DNA of 64,000 nt from a virus. The translations under genes and the position numbers were made by a program. The DNA lies in the IMG/VR virus record IMGVR_UViG_3300015242_000025, positions 1 through 64,000 of that record; one strand, 5' to 3'. The notes under the pieces are model-generated. The model had not been told where the DNA came from and did no database searches. It saw nothing but the letters and a program-made list of their open reading frames with translations. Numbering within the stretch: the stretch's first letter is position 1; every line of letters begins with the position of its first letter. Of this stretch, positions 1 to 6,775 are shown one piece after another.

Positions 1-63
1 TACTTCATCATCGGTCAACTTGACTTCTACTGCTGATAGATCAACTGTCTTACCGCGTGCCAT
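1..63 (-). CDS. Unknown protein, N-terminal fragment (cut by window edge)
   Basis: Only the first 21 codons are inside the window; the protein begins MARGKTVDLSAVEVKLTDDE. The ATG follows a purine-rich GAAAGTGGG stretch that can serve as a ribosome binding site, and a good promoter lies just upstream on the same strand. Function cannot be judged from this fragment. Confidence 0.6.
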   Translation of the reverse strand, partial: MARGKTVDLSAVEVKLTDDEV

Positions 64-103
64 GATTTCCCACTTTCATCCGGGTGAACTGATATCGACT
101 CCG

Positions 104-132
104 ATGTTACACCACAATTGGCCAGCGTACAA
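104..132 (-). promoter_or_regulatory. Promoter for the leftward gene at the left edge
   Basis: On the minus strand TTGTAC is followed after 17 bases by TAACAT, close to the bacterial sigma-70 consensus with ideal spacing. It lies about 40 bases upstream of the ATG at 63, in the gap after the lipoprotein gene. Predicted from sequence only. Confidence 0.5.
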
Positions 133-233
133 CCCTACTGTGACGTAACTACTCAGCTTCTACATCTTACTAATTTTGATTGAATTATTTAATTATAGTA
201 ATTTGGATATGTTCTAAATGGACAACGCAATTG

Positions 234-252
234 CTAAACTAATTTAGTTTAG
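234..252 (-). repeat. Intergenic stem-loop after the lipoprotein gene
   Basis: CTAAACT and AGTTTAG form a 7-bp stem with a 5-nt loop. On the minus strand the loop is followed by GTTGTCCATTTA, which resembles the sequence after the stem-loop at 832-852. It belongs to the series of stem-loops between early genes in the first 5.4 kb. Confidence 0.6.
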
Positions 253-279
253 AAATTACGCAATCTTTTTAGATATTAT

Positions 280-783
280 TTACTCAGTAAGTGATACGTC
301 GGCTTTCAGTGCATGAGCAATAACAGGTGCCCACGCAACAGACATCCTGACGTAATAGGCATCCGATTTTGTCTCACCAGTCGGAGCATGACTCTGCAAT
401 GAAATTGCCCAGTTATCGCCAACGACTGCAATTCCACCCAAACTCTGAGATAGTTTAGCCCAGGCAACTAGGTCAGAATGCTTGCCAAACACATTGACGC
501 CAACAATTTCAGTGTCAGCACCTTGAGTAATAGGCAGTGAATAAGCAACGCCGCCCATGCCAGACAATAGACCCTGATCGGAGTCTTTAGCGATTCCGCC
601 AACTGTGAATTTATTGGTTTGTGTTAATGCTTTGGCTACATCATTAGCAGAATTGAAATGCGGCAGTGAAGTGGTATGCGCTACTGTGTGGCCGGTACCT
701 TTTGCCTGTGCTGTGCACGCTGCTACGGCAGCGCCCGCGAGAACAATCAACGCGGTAGCACTCAACAACTTTATTTTATTCAT
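280..783 (-). CDS. Phage lipoprotein, function unknown
   Basis: A 167-residue protein with a typical lipoprotein signal: positive N-terminus (MNKIK), a hydrophobic stretch of about 15 residues, and a lipobox V-A-A-C with the cysteine at residue 23. The mature part is soluble-looking and has no motif I recognise. The signal predicts export and lipid anchoring on the outer face of the host membrane. Phage lipoproteins of this kind often block superinfection or modify the envelope; that role here is inference. It is the penultimate gene of the leftward operon. Confidence 0.75.
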   Translation of the reverse strand: MNKIKLLSATALIVLAGAAVAACTAQAKGTGHTVAHTTSLPHFNSANDVAKALTQTNKFTVGGIAKDSDQGLLSGMGGVAYSLPITQGADTEIVGVNVFGKHSDLVAWAKLSQSLGGIAVVGDNWAISLQSHAPTGETKSDAYYVRMSVAWAPVIAHALKADVSLTE

Positions 784-831
784 GATTATTCCCGAAATTG
801 AGGTTAATTACTGTCCCTAATGGACAACAAA

Positions 832-852
832 AGCCACAGGGTCGCTGTGGCT
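832..852 (-). repeat. Intergenic stem-loop
   Basis: AGCCACAG pairs perfectly with CTGTGGCT around a 5-nt loop in the gap between two leftward genes. On the minus strand it is followed by TTTTGTTGTCCATTA. The dyad TGTCC-N4-GGACA lies just beyond it at about 812-826. Confidence 0.65.
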
Positions 853-873
853 AATGTAATTCATTAGGTATTG

Positions 874-1269
874 TTATGCAATACCAAAATGCAAGTCTGA
901 GAGAGCGGTATCCGCTGGATTCCAGCGAGTCATACCGTCAACACGATGCGGATTGAACGGTGCCCAGTAGGTCGGACGTACGCGCAGGAATTCGCGCATC
1001 TCATGGCATTCAATTTTCATCAGAACATCGGCAACTTGCCGATAAAGCGAAACATCATCACACGTAGCGACAACTAGCGGAAATGTTGCATACGTCATGA
1101 TCTCTTCTTTGTAGTCCGGTGCCAACTCCATATCAGAATTGCGGGCCGGATAGTCAATCTTAACGATGATCGCGCTTTCAAATCGATTCGTGTGATCGGT
1201 CGCTGTAATTTTCCAATCTGGCTTGTAACAGAGATTGTTGATAAGTTCGATTGCAGAGTCGACCCTCAT
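874..1269 (-). CDS. Hypothetical early protein
   Basis: Encodes 131 residues. The start MRVDSAIEL was chosen because AGGAAGGA lies at the right distance upstream; the longer reading begins 18 codons earlier without a ribosome binding site. The protein is soluble, mixed alpha/beta in character, with a Trp/Pro/Arg-rich segment near residues 95-115. I do not recognise a family. Neighbours are a lipoprotein and a conserved small actinophage-like protein in one leftward operon. Confidence 0.65.
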   Translation of the reverse strand: MRVDSAIELINNLCYKPDWKITATDHTNRFESAIIVKIDYPARNSDMELAPDYKEEIMTYATFPLVVATCDDVSLYRQVADVLMKIECHEMREFLRVRPTYWAPFNPHRVDGMTRWNPADTALSDLHFGIA

Positions 1270-1319
1270 GATTTCATTCCTTCCTAGATTCCTAGTATCT
1301 GCATCTAATGATGCAACAC

Positions 1320-1342
1320 GCACACCGAATTAATCGGTATGC
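1320..1342 (-). repeat. Intergenic stem-loop
   Basis: GCACACCGA and TCGGTATGC pair 8 of 9 positions around a short AT loop. On the minus strand the stem is preceded by TTGCAT and followed by GTGTTG, the same flanks as the stem-loops at 3390 and 3973. Confidence 0.6.
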
Positions 1343-1353
1343 ATGCAACACAA

Positions 1354-1770
1354 TTAGTCAGAGAAGTCATCCGGATGTAATGACTCAAATACTAGATCAT
1401 TGATAAGACGGGCTTTAATGGCTTTCAACCATTCGTTGTTGAGTTCCCCCCACGGGTAAAGCGATAATTTCCATCCATTGTTGAATCCATAATAAACAGC
1501 GGATTCTTCAGACATATCGCCTACCACAATGGATAGTCCCATAAGATAATCGGTGTGACTAAGGCGAAAATTTCGATGTCCCGCAGAGTCTGAATTTGGA
1601 AACAACTGGCCTAACACACACGTTTCAAATTCAGAGATATTGAAAGTTTCAACATTGATATAGCTAGCCCAGTCGGTACTACCAAACCGACTATCGAGCA
1701 ATTCCGCTCCGCGAGCAACAGCGGTTTGAACATCATCAGTCTGTAGATCCGTTTGCACTTCTGTAGTCAT
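1354..1770 (-). CDS. Small conserved phage protein (VARGAELLD type)
   Basis: Encodes 138 residues. The segment VARGAELLDSRFG near residue 18 and CVLGQLF near residue 51 match, from memory, a widespread small protein of actinobacterial phages whose function is unknown. The rest is rich in aromatic residues. The start is supported by GAGAGGAAA upstream. The protein has no membrane segment or signal. The family assignment is from recall and was not searched. Confidence 0.65.
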   Translation of the reverse strand: MTTEVQTDLQTDDVQTAVARGAELLDSRFGSTDWASYINVETFNISEFETCVLGQLFPNSDSAGHRNFRLSHTDYLMGLSIVVGDMSEESAVYYGFNNGWKLSLYPWGELNNEWLKAIKARLINDLVFESLHPDDFSD

Positions 1771-1831
1771 CTGAAAGATTTCCTCTCATCGTGACTGTCT
1801 CCTGTAGACAATCAACACAGCCAACCAAAAA

Positions 1832-1850
1832 ATCCTATAGTGTCTAGGAT
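1832..1850 (-). repeat. Intergenic stem-loop followed by a T-run
   Basis: ATCCTA and TAGGAT pair around a 7-nt loop. On the minus strand the stem is followed directly by six T residues and then by GTGTTGATTGTCTA, so this copy looks like an intrinsic terminator or attenuator as well as a member of the repeated module. Confidence 0.6.
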
Positions 1851-1869
1851 AATTGATTGACTATGCAAA

Positions 1870-2769
1870 TCAGCTACTGACAAGTTGTGCCTTGGTTGGG
1901 CGCTTACCAAAAGCAAACAACGGATCTTTATCGGAACGAGTGAGCGTTGCAGTGAATGTCACTGTTTTGTGTAGTAGTCGATCCTGCCAATTTCCGGACA
2001 GGTTGTATGCAGATACGGAGTCAATCAATGTGGAAGGAATGGTTACCCACACTGCCCAACCGTCAACTGTCTTCACAACCATTTTCCAAATGACTCCACC
2101 ATAGTAATTGTAATTATCCGGTTGATCTTTTATTGAGACAATTTCTCCGGTCACAGTAACTTTACCTTCTGGCGCTTGTACGCCAGATTTGACTAATGCA
2201 GCCTTATCGGCCTCACGCTTTTGTGTAATTGCGTAACGGGTGAACAGCCGGTCAATGGCGTTCTCAGCGGCGGATATTTGTCGCTCGGACATTACGCCTT
2301 TATCAAACAAGGCACGATTCATGTCGGCTAGAAATTCATTCCATTCATTGAATATCTCCGCAATATCGCCGTGAGCGATATAAGATAGCCACGCTAGTAC
2401 TGGGTGGTCATCGATAAGAGCATTGATTTTCTCATCGTGGGACTGCCTAGCCTTACGTGCTTTGTTTTCTTTGCGCTCTGCCTTATCAGCAAATCGCTTG
2501 TCATCACGGTCACGTACCCACATCGGAACTGAGTTTATTTCGATGTAGCCGCGCCCGTGGTTTTCTCCGCCACAAGAGCAATCACAGTCATGACCTGTAG
2601 CAAATTGACAGTCTGCATTGCACACAATGCCAGTGCTGAAATTGCCAGCAACAGTCATCACTGTAACGCGATTACCACAACGCGGGCACTCAACACGTAC
2701 ATGCTTCTGTTCAAATGACAATACAAATCCGCATTTGGTGCAGCTACCAACGGCTACTGTGTCCGTCAT
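1870..2769 (-). CDS. Zinc-ribbon protein, possibly nucleic-acid binding
   Basis: Encodes 299 residues from the ATG preceded by AAAGGA; a longer in-frame reading overlaps the upstream small gene and is less likely. The N-terminus has CTKC and CPRC pairs forming a zinc ribbon, then a second Cys cluster containing CNADC and CDCSCGG around residues 50-75, a motif I recall from actinophage proteins. A lysine/arginine-rich helix follows near residues 90-115, and the C-terminal half looks like a small beta domain. A nucleic-acid binding role is inferred. Confidence 0.65.
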   Translation of the reverse strand: MTDTVAVGSCTKCGFVLSFEQKHVRVECPRCGNRVTVMTVAGNFSTGIVCNADCQFATGHDCDCSCGGENHGRGYIEINSVPMWVRDRDDKRFADKAERKENKARKARQSHDEKINALIDDHPVLAWLSYIAHGDIAEIFNEWNEFLADMNRALFDKGVMSERQISAAENAIDRLFTRYAITQKREADKAALVKSGVQAPEGKVTVTGEIVSIKDQPDNYNYYGGVIWKMVVKTVDGWAVWVTIPSTLIDSVSAYNLSGNWQDRLLHKTVTFTATLTRSDKDPLFAFGKRPTKAQLVSS

Positions 2770-2780
2770 GGCTAATTCCT

Positions 2781-2891
2781 TTATCTCATCAGTTGAGCAA
2801 CGATAATTACGACACTTGCAATCGCAATAAAGCCAAGCAATGCGATTATGAACGTTGTGATAAACCATGATCTTGATAGATCGTTGTGCAT
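2781..2891 (-). CDS. 36-residue single-pass membrane protein
   Basis: A short gene reading MHNDLSRSWF and then an uninterrupted hydrophobic helix of about 22 residues, ending QLMR. GAGAGGAAT sits at the correct distance before the ATG, and the stop lies 11 bases before the next start, so it is likely translated. Function is unknown; it is one of several tiny membrane proteins in the leftward operons. Confidence 0.6.
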   Translation of the reverse strand: MHNDLSRSWFITTFIIALLGFIAIASVVIIVAQLMR

Positions 2892-3022
2892 CTGAATTCC
2901 TCTCACTTTGAATTATTACACCATAAGAGACAGCACCCAACAACAGCGTTTGATCGGACACTATCGCCACCCGTCGGATAGGCTCATGTTTGGCCTAGGG
3001 TACTGCCTCATAAAGTGCAATA

Positions 3023-3061
3023 ATTATAGTAGTCCGTTTACAGCATGTCCGGACAAACGAC
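3023..3061 (-). promoter_or_regulatory. Promoter with 30-bp element shared with 19.2 kb
   Basis: A minus-strand -10 TATAAT (3023-3028) lies 17 bases from a -35-like CGGACA (3046-3051). The spacer and upstream part contain GCTGTAAACGGAC and the palindrome TGTCCGGACA. The 30-base block 3032-3061 matches 19203-19232 at 27 positions. The surrounding gap (2892-3224) has no convincing gene. It would drive the membrane/Zn gene pair downstream. Confidence 0.55.
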
Positions 3062-3224
3062 ACTCACAGGCCAATTACAGAATGTAAGCTGATACATTCT
3101 CCTATTGTGTGCCGAGCACATTACATCTGTGACTTATAGCGGTGCTTTTAATGTTGGTTAGACTCTCCGTACTCTGGCCGCGCTTAATCAGGAGTCTCAT
3201 TACTGCACGGTAAAACCAACAATT

Positions 3225-3362
3225 CTAATTTTTTGTTACGTATACATGAACATTTGGACGTTCAATTCGCAATTGCTTGGCAATGTGTTGTGCCCATCTT
3301 TTTGTATACATACAAGTAGATGGAGTATTGCCACATACTACTTTCCATTGCTTTGATTCCAT
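3225..3362 (-). CDS. Small basic protein, unknown
   Basis: Encodes 45 residues starting MESKQWKVVCGN, chosen because GGAGGAG precedes this ATG. It is basic, has two cysteines, and ends VYVTKN. It resembles short phage proteins with a single small beta/alpha fold, but no family is recognised. It sits between two hairpin modules in the early operon. Confidence 0.55.
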   Translation of the reverse strand: MESKQWKVVCGNTPSTCMYTKRWAQHIAKQLRIERPNVHVYVTKN

Positions 3363-3389
3363 TTTTCTCCTCCATAGATAACCAACACT

Positions 3390-3413
3390 GCTACCCGGTT
3401 CGCAACGGGTAGC
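3390..3413 (-). repeat. Intergenic stem-loop with conserved flanks
   Basis: GCTACCCG and CGGGTAGC pair perfectly over 8 bp. On the minus strand the order is stop codon, ATTTGCATT, stem-loop, AGTGTTGGTTATCTA, GGAGGAG, ATG: the clearest example of the repeated intergenic module. Confidence 0.75.
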
Positions 3414-3421
3414 AATGCAAA

Positions 3422-3622
3422 TCATCTAGGAACGGCAGCATCTAGAAATTGTGCTTTGTCAAAATTGGGGTACTCAGTGGACAGCTTAGAAGACAGATCC
3501 CGTGTCAACTGCAATAGCGCTTCTGTGATGTGGAGAGCAATTGGCGTAGGAGATGAATAACGCTGCATCTGTTCGTTAAGTGTCGTTGCCAGCAATTGAT
3601 AGTCTTTACGAGTCATAGCCAT
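3422..3622 (-). CDS. Small conserved phage protein, unknown
   Basis: Encodes 66 residues, beginning MAMTRKDYQLLATTLNEQM. Helical, with the MTRKDY-like N-terminus that recurs in small early proteins of many tailed phages. AAAGGAATC precedes the start. No catalytic motif is seen. It is flanked on both sides by intergenic stem-loops. Confidence 0.65.
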   Translation of the reverse strand: MAMTRKDYQLLATTLNEQMQRYSSPTPIALHITEALLQLTRDLSSKLSTEYPNFDKAQFLDAAVPR

Positions 3623-3666
3623 GGTAAGATTCCTTTCATCTGCTATCCCTCATAGATAGTCAACGC

Positions 3667-3694
3667 GATTACGGAGCACAATCACTCCGTAATC
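3667..3694 (-). repeat. Intergenic stem-loop, perfect 10-bp stem
   Basis: GATTACGGAG and CTCCGTAATC pair over 10 bp. The minus-strand flanks are GATGCTTTGCGT before and GCGTTGACTATCTA after, variants of the common module. Confidence 0.75.
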
Positions 3695-3705
3695 ACGCAA
3701 AGCAT

Positions 3706-3852
3706 CTATGCCGACACTAAATTGATTTCAACGACTTTAGCGTCGGGATATTCGGCAGACATGATCTGCTTTAGCATCACCATGTCTTGCGCATAGGTTG
3801 TGTGTTTGATCAACAGACTGTCATGTTTGTTTGTAATTACCTGTAGATACAT
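3706..3852 (-). CDS. 48-residue early protein, unknown
   Basis: A short gene beginning MYLQVITNKHDSLL and ending VVEINLVSA, with AAAGGAAATG upstream. Its pattern, a strand, a helix around TYAQDMVMLKQIM, and a second strand, suggests a small alpha/beta protein. The strong ribosome binding site and tight fit between two regulatory stem-loops support coding. Function is unknown. Confidence 0.6.
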   Translation of the reverse strand: MYLQVITNKHDSLLIKHTTYAQDMVMLKQIMSAEYPDAKVVEINLVSA

Positions 3853-3882
3853 TATCATTTCCTTTCATCGTTTTAAATTACG

Positions 3883-3954
3883 TGCGGTATATCGGATTTG
3901 AACCGATACCATCAGTTTGGAAGACTGACGTGCTGCCATTAACACTAATACCGC
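3883..3954 (-). tRNA. tRNA-Gly (anticodon UCC)
   Basis: The minus strand folds into a 72-nt cloverleaf: acceptor GCGGTAT/ATACCGC, anticodon stem TCAGT/ACTGA around loop CTTCCAA giving UCC, and T-arm ATCGG-TTCAAAT-CCGAT. The discriminator base is A and CCA is not encoded. It would read GGA codons, which are frequent in this AT-rich genome. Confidence 0.95.
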
Positions 3955-3972
3955 TTGATAGACAATCAACAC

Positions 3973-3995
3973 CATTAACCGACTAGCGGTTAATG
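3973..3995 (-). repeat. Intergenic stem-loop with conserved flanks
   Basis: CATTAACCG and CGGTTAATG pair perfectly over 9 bp. The minus-strand flanks are GATGATTTGCAT before and GTGTTGATTGTCTA after. It separates the ArdC-like gene from tRNA-Gly. Confidence 0.75.
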
Positions 3996-4006
3996 ATGCA
4001 AATCAT

Positions 4007-4891
4007 CTATGCCGTGACTAGTTCTTTATCGTCGCTAGCTACGGTGTCTTGCGCGCTTCGGTTGAGTATGTAATTTGCTGCCCGTTGTGCGGCAGCGGCA
4101 GCGGTCACAACCGCTTTAGTGTCCTCTTGGATGGTGCGAATCCAGCCGGCAATATAGGCTGAATTCTGTTCGATCGTTTCGGGAAGGATTCCGGACTCAC
4201 CGTTAAGGAATGCTGCCGTCATTTCAGCAATCAATTCCTCACGACCATATTTGGCCGAACCAAAATGATCAAATTCAACGACGCCGGGACGATTCAAACG
4301 GCTTTCATGACCGGTTGAATGGCCCAACTCATGAAATGCAGTGGAGTAATACCGATTGACATCGGGAAAACTCTTCTTAGGCGGCAATGTCACAGTGTCA
4401 GTGTTCGACTTGTAATAAGCCGCACTGCCTGAGTGATTAACCGTTGGTCCGTCAGGATATCCGGCCAGAATGGATTCGGCCGACTCAATCGGTGAGAATT
4501 CTGATTCTTTGACTTCAGTGACCCTTGCCGGAACGTCAACGTTTTCGGTTTGGTCAAGGTTGTAAACCTTGTAGTAGCGCAAGTAAGCAAACTTGCGACT
4601 TTCGCCGGTTTCTTTGTCAATTCCGTCTATCATTTTCCAAAAGGTAATGATAGTTCCGTGTTGATTTGGCTTAAGGTTCCCGCCATGTTTTTTCATGGCA
4701 TTAAACGTCATCCAAATTTTGGACTTATATTCCTGTACTAGCAAAAGGAACACATTCAGTCCCGTGTAGCGGTGGCCGTCAATCGAGCGCGGCGCGTCGG
4801 CTGCATCCCACGGCTTGCGCCATGGCACGGTGCCCTCTTGCAACGATTTGACAACCTGATCGGTGATAATTTCATACACCTTGTCAGTCAT
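4007..4891 (-). CDS. ardC: ArdC-type antirestriction protein
   Basis: A 294-residue protein with the two-part architecture of ArdC/TraC-like proteins: an N-terminal ssDNA-binding domain (about 1-115, including PWRKPW near residue 24) and a zincin-like metallopeptidase domain with HELGH at residues 187-191 and a downstream EELIAEMTAAF helix that can supply the third zinc ligand. Family members protect incoming DNA from host restriction, and the phage is expected to use it early in infection. Its place near the start of the leftward early operon fits this. C-terminal Ala-rich helix; full length. Confidence 0.9.
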   Translation of the reverse strand: MTDKVYEIITDQVVKSLQEGTVPWRKPWDAADAPRSIDGHRYTGLNVFLLLVQEYKSKIWMTFNAMKKHGGNLKPNQHGTIITFWKMIDGIDKETGESRKFAYLRYYKVYNLDQTENVDVPARVTEVKESEFSPIESAESILAGYPDGPTVNHSGSAAYYKSNTDTVTLPPKKSFPDVNRYYSTAFHELGHSTGHESRLNRPGVVEFDHFGSAKYGREELIAEMTAAFLNGESGILPETIEQNSAYIAGWIRTIQEDTKAVVTAAAAAQRAANYILNRSAQDTVASDDKELVTA

Positions 4892-4944
4892 CTTAATTTC
4901 CTAACCTCTAATAGATAACTGATTGTCGGTAGACAACCAACACT

Positions 4945-4965
4945 GACAACCGGCGGCCGGTTATC
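4945..4965 (-). repeat. Intergenic stem-loop with conserved flanks
   Basis: GACAACCGG pairs with CCGGTTATC with one mismatch. The minus-strand flanks are CTTGCATT before and AGTGTTGGTTGTCTA after, as in the other modules. Confidence 0.7.
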
Positions 4966-4977
4966 AATGCAAGTTAG

Positions 4978-5250
4978 CTACTTCATGTACGCGAAACTAC
5001 GCGGATTGTCAGCAATAAATCTCACGCAATACTCGATTGACTCGTAACTGTCAAGCCATGCAGCATAGACGCGCCTTGCCTTAAGTGCCGACAGGTTATA
5101 CGTGACCCGAATTGTTGCCAGGAATAACCGTTGGCTGTTTGCGTAGACTGGGCTGTCAGATTGTGCGATTGTGTAGTCCCAATTTGTGGATATAGCAAAA
5201 TGCACATCTGCAACTTGCTGGCATAGCTCTTGATTAGTTGGCATGGTCAT
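4978..5250 (-). CDS. Hypothetical early protein, first gene of the left operon
   Basis: Encodes 90 residues beginning MTMPTNQELCQQVADVHFAI; the start follows TAAGGAATTCACC, while the longer open frame upstream overlaps the leader. Mainly helical, with a conserved-looking segment AWLDSYESIEYCVRFI. No known family. It is the first gene downstream of the promoter at 5561-5588 and so probably expressed earliest. Confidence 0.6.
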   Translation of the reverse strand: MTMPTNQELCQQVADVHFAISTNWDYTIAQSDSPVYANSQRLFLATIRVTYNLSALKARRVYAAWLDSYESIEYCVRFIADNPRSFAYMK

Positions 5251-5293
5251 GGTGAATTCCTTAGGTCTCGTCAGCGCAGCCAAATAGCTACGG

Positions 5294-5315
5294 ACACGGT
5301 TTTGATCAACCGTGT
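5294..5315 (-). repeat. Leader stem-loop before the first early gene
   Basis: ACACGGTT and AACCGTGT pair over 8 bp. It lies in the untranslated leader between the predicted promoter and the gene at 4978-5250. Its flanks differ from those of the intergenic module. Confidence 0.6.
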
Positions 5316-5403
5316 TTCGACCTTTCATTGTGCACGCTGCGCGTCCGCGCATGCTATGCATTTGGCTCGGCGGTTCCTAGTCGCCCGTTAGCTACCGGCC
5401 AAA

Positions 5404-5426
5404 TCTCGCGGTTCGCGTCCGCGAGA
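5404..5426 (-). other. GC-rich hairpin in the leader of the left operon
   Basis: TCTCGCGG and CCGCGAGA pair over 8 bp around TTCGCGT. The arm resembles a tRNA T-arm, but no acceptor or anticodon arm fits around it. It is probably an RNA structure in the roughly 300-nt leader between the promoter near 5575 and the first gene. Confidence 0.5.
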
Positions 5427-5560
5427 ACGAATAGAGTAGGGTGACAGCTTGGTTCTCAGGGCAAGATGGACGCGCGCGATAATGATCGCCTGCTGGCCAA
5501 AATGCGGAGCGCTGGACCCCTATGCAATTTTCGATCTTGCTGTGCGGTGGAACTACACTT

Positions 5561-5588
5561 AGCCTATCAGTCGATTCTCAAAAGTCAA
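5561..5588 (-). promoter_or_regulatory. Promoter of the leftmost early operon
   Basis: On the minus strand TTGACT is followed after 16 bases by TAGGCT, matching TTGACA and TANNNT consensus elements. A second TTGACT lies 9 bases further upstream. It precedes the leftward operon beginning at 5250 and leaves a long structured leader. Confidence 0.55.
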
Positions 5589-5689
5589 TAGTCAAAATAG
5601 CTGAAACCGGACTTTGAAAGATTACGGTTAGGTAACGATAGTCAATGTCTGATTAATGTTCATCATACCCAAATCATGGACCCCTCATG

Positions 5690-5850
5690 TCCGTTTATCA
5701 AGATCATCTTAGGCGCCTAGCGGTCGGTCCGGGTCGGCGTCGCTGGCCAGCGCGACCGGCTGTGTGCCCCGCTGCCAGTCTGGACCGCCCCGTGCGCGTT
5801 AGCGTACCCGCCGGCATGGGAGAGGCTTCTAAAACTTCGTTTCATCAGCT
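5690..5850. other. GC-rich non-coding island
   Basis: A stretch much richer in G+C than its surroundings, with palindromes TAGGCGCCTA (near 5710) and CGCTGGCCAGCG (near 5740) and further hairpins. Short open frames cross it but lack ribosome binding sites. It lies in the 900-bp gap between two leftward operons. Possible roles are a structured RNA, a protein-binding site or remnant DNA; none can be chosen. Confidence 0.4.
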
Positions 5851-5869
5851 AACGATCCTTGTATGTACG

Positions 5870-6162
5870 TAATGTCCGATTCACTCGAGGTCGCCCGTCC
5901 CTGGCAAACTGGACATGACTTGTGCTGGCCCTGAGAGCAATGCTGAGAGCTTTGGGTATGACTTGGATGCAATCCCTTTGCCTATGTGATTTGATCGCTC
6001 TCCGTTGACTGACCACATATATAAGGGATTCCTACAGAGCAATTCAGACATCAATGTCATAACTTCATCTATCGGTCTATATGTGTTGATCTATTTTGGA
6101 CAGACAACATCGTTTATCAAATTTCCTATACGATTTTTTGATAACGTTTTCCCAATTTTCAT
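5870..6162. repeat. Non-coding block sharing three ordered motifs with 30.06-30.16 kb
   Basis: Contains TAATGTCCGATTCACTCGAG (5870), CAAACTGGACA (5905) and GTTTTCCCAATTTTCAT (6146). The same three motifs occur in the same order at 30059-30163, there more closely spaced. In translation both blocks begin MSD-x-LE and contain QTGH, so one could be a decayed copy of a small gene. No intact gene is evident here. Confidence 0.5.
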
Positions 6163-6182
6163 ATTTTCTACATGATTTTGAG

Positions 6183-6593
6183 TCACTCAATTGGAACAGT
6201 ACTAAACTTAAATCGAGATGTGGGAATGTTTGCAGCCTCCGCAAAGTCAGCGCACTTAGTTGCACCACGTGAATTGTCAAGGATGAATGCAAGACATTTA
6301 TCTGCGCCAAGTGAAACCATAAACTTATTGCGTATTTGTCCTGCAGCTTTACCTATCACTCGCCACTGTACCGATGTAACTTTGTGCGGTTCATGTTCCC
6401 ATGGTTCGCCTAATTCGTTTTTATGATAAAGTGCACATTGTTTTGCTGTTTGATCTCCTCCACTAGCATCACCATGAACAATAGTAATAAGTTCATTCTT
6501 TTTAGCCAAACTTGCGACTAATTCAATTTCTCGCCACATAAAATTATTATCAGCAGCTGGCCATGTACGACTAGCTGTTATGAGAATTCTCAT
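6183..6593 (-). CDS. DUF2493 / SLOG-fold protein (YspA-like)
   Basis: Encodes 136 residues. MRILITASRTW at the N-terminus and IVHGDASGGDQTAKQCA at about residues 45-60 are the nucleotide-binding motifs of the cpYpsA-related SLOG family (DUF2493), whose members bind nucleotide or NAD-derived ligands. The start ATG overlaps the preceding stop as ATGA, indicating coupled translation. Last gene of the long leftward operon. Function in phages is not established; it may sense or process a nucleotide signal. Confidence 0.8.
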   Translation of the reverse strand: MRILITASRTWPAADNNFMWREIELVASLAKKNELITIVHGDASGGDQTAKQCALYHKNELGEPWEHEPHKVTSVQWRVIGKAAGQIRNKFMVSLGADKCLAFILDNSRGATKCADFAEAANIPTSRFKFSTVPIE

Positions 6594-6775
6594 TTTAATG
6601 TCAATTCCCAACTTGGATCATCTACTTCCAAGGTTAATATAAAGTCTCCATCAATATGCTCAGCATTAAGTACTTTTCCAATTCCTTTGTTAGTATTAAA
6701 ACTTTGTCCAATTAAATCTTGTAAAGCTCCATCTGTCCATTGTTTATCATTGTGATAATATAATTTAACTTTCAT
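6590..6775 (-). CDS. Small hypothetical protein
   Basis: Encodes 61 residues (MKVKLYYHNDKQWTDGAL...), predicted mostly beta. It overlaps its neighbours on both sides by ATGA junctions, which supports both start and coding status. No family recognised. Confidence 0.6.
   Translation of the reverse strand: MKVKLYYHNDKQWTDGALQDLIGQSFNTNKGIGKVLNAEHIDGDFILTLEVDDPSWELTLK

Noticed and set aside
3102-3200. 32-codon leftward frame MRLLIKRGQ... in the gap at 3.1 kb
   Set aside because: No ribosome binding site; length expected by chance in a 330-base gap.
5404-5426. T-arm-like hairpin that could belong to a tRNA
   Set aside because: No matching acceptor, D or anticodon arms on either strand at proper distance.
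5687-5872. 61-codon rightward frame in the GC-rich island
   Set aside because: No ribosome binding site, Arg/Pro-rich as expected for GC-rich shadow sequence, and it crosses several hairpins.
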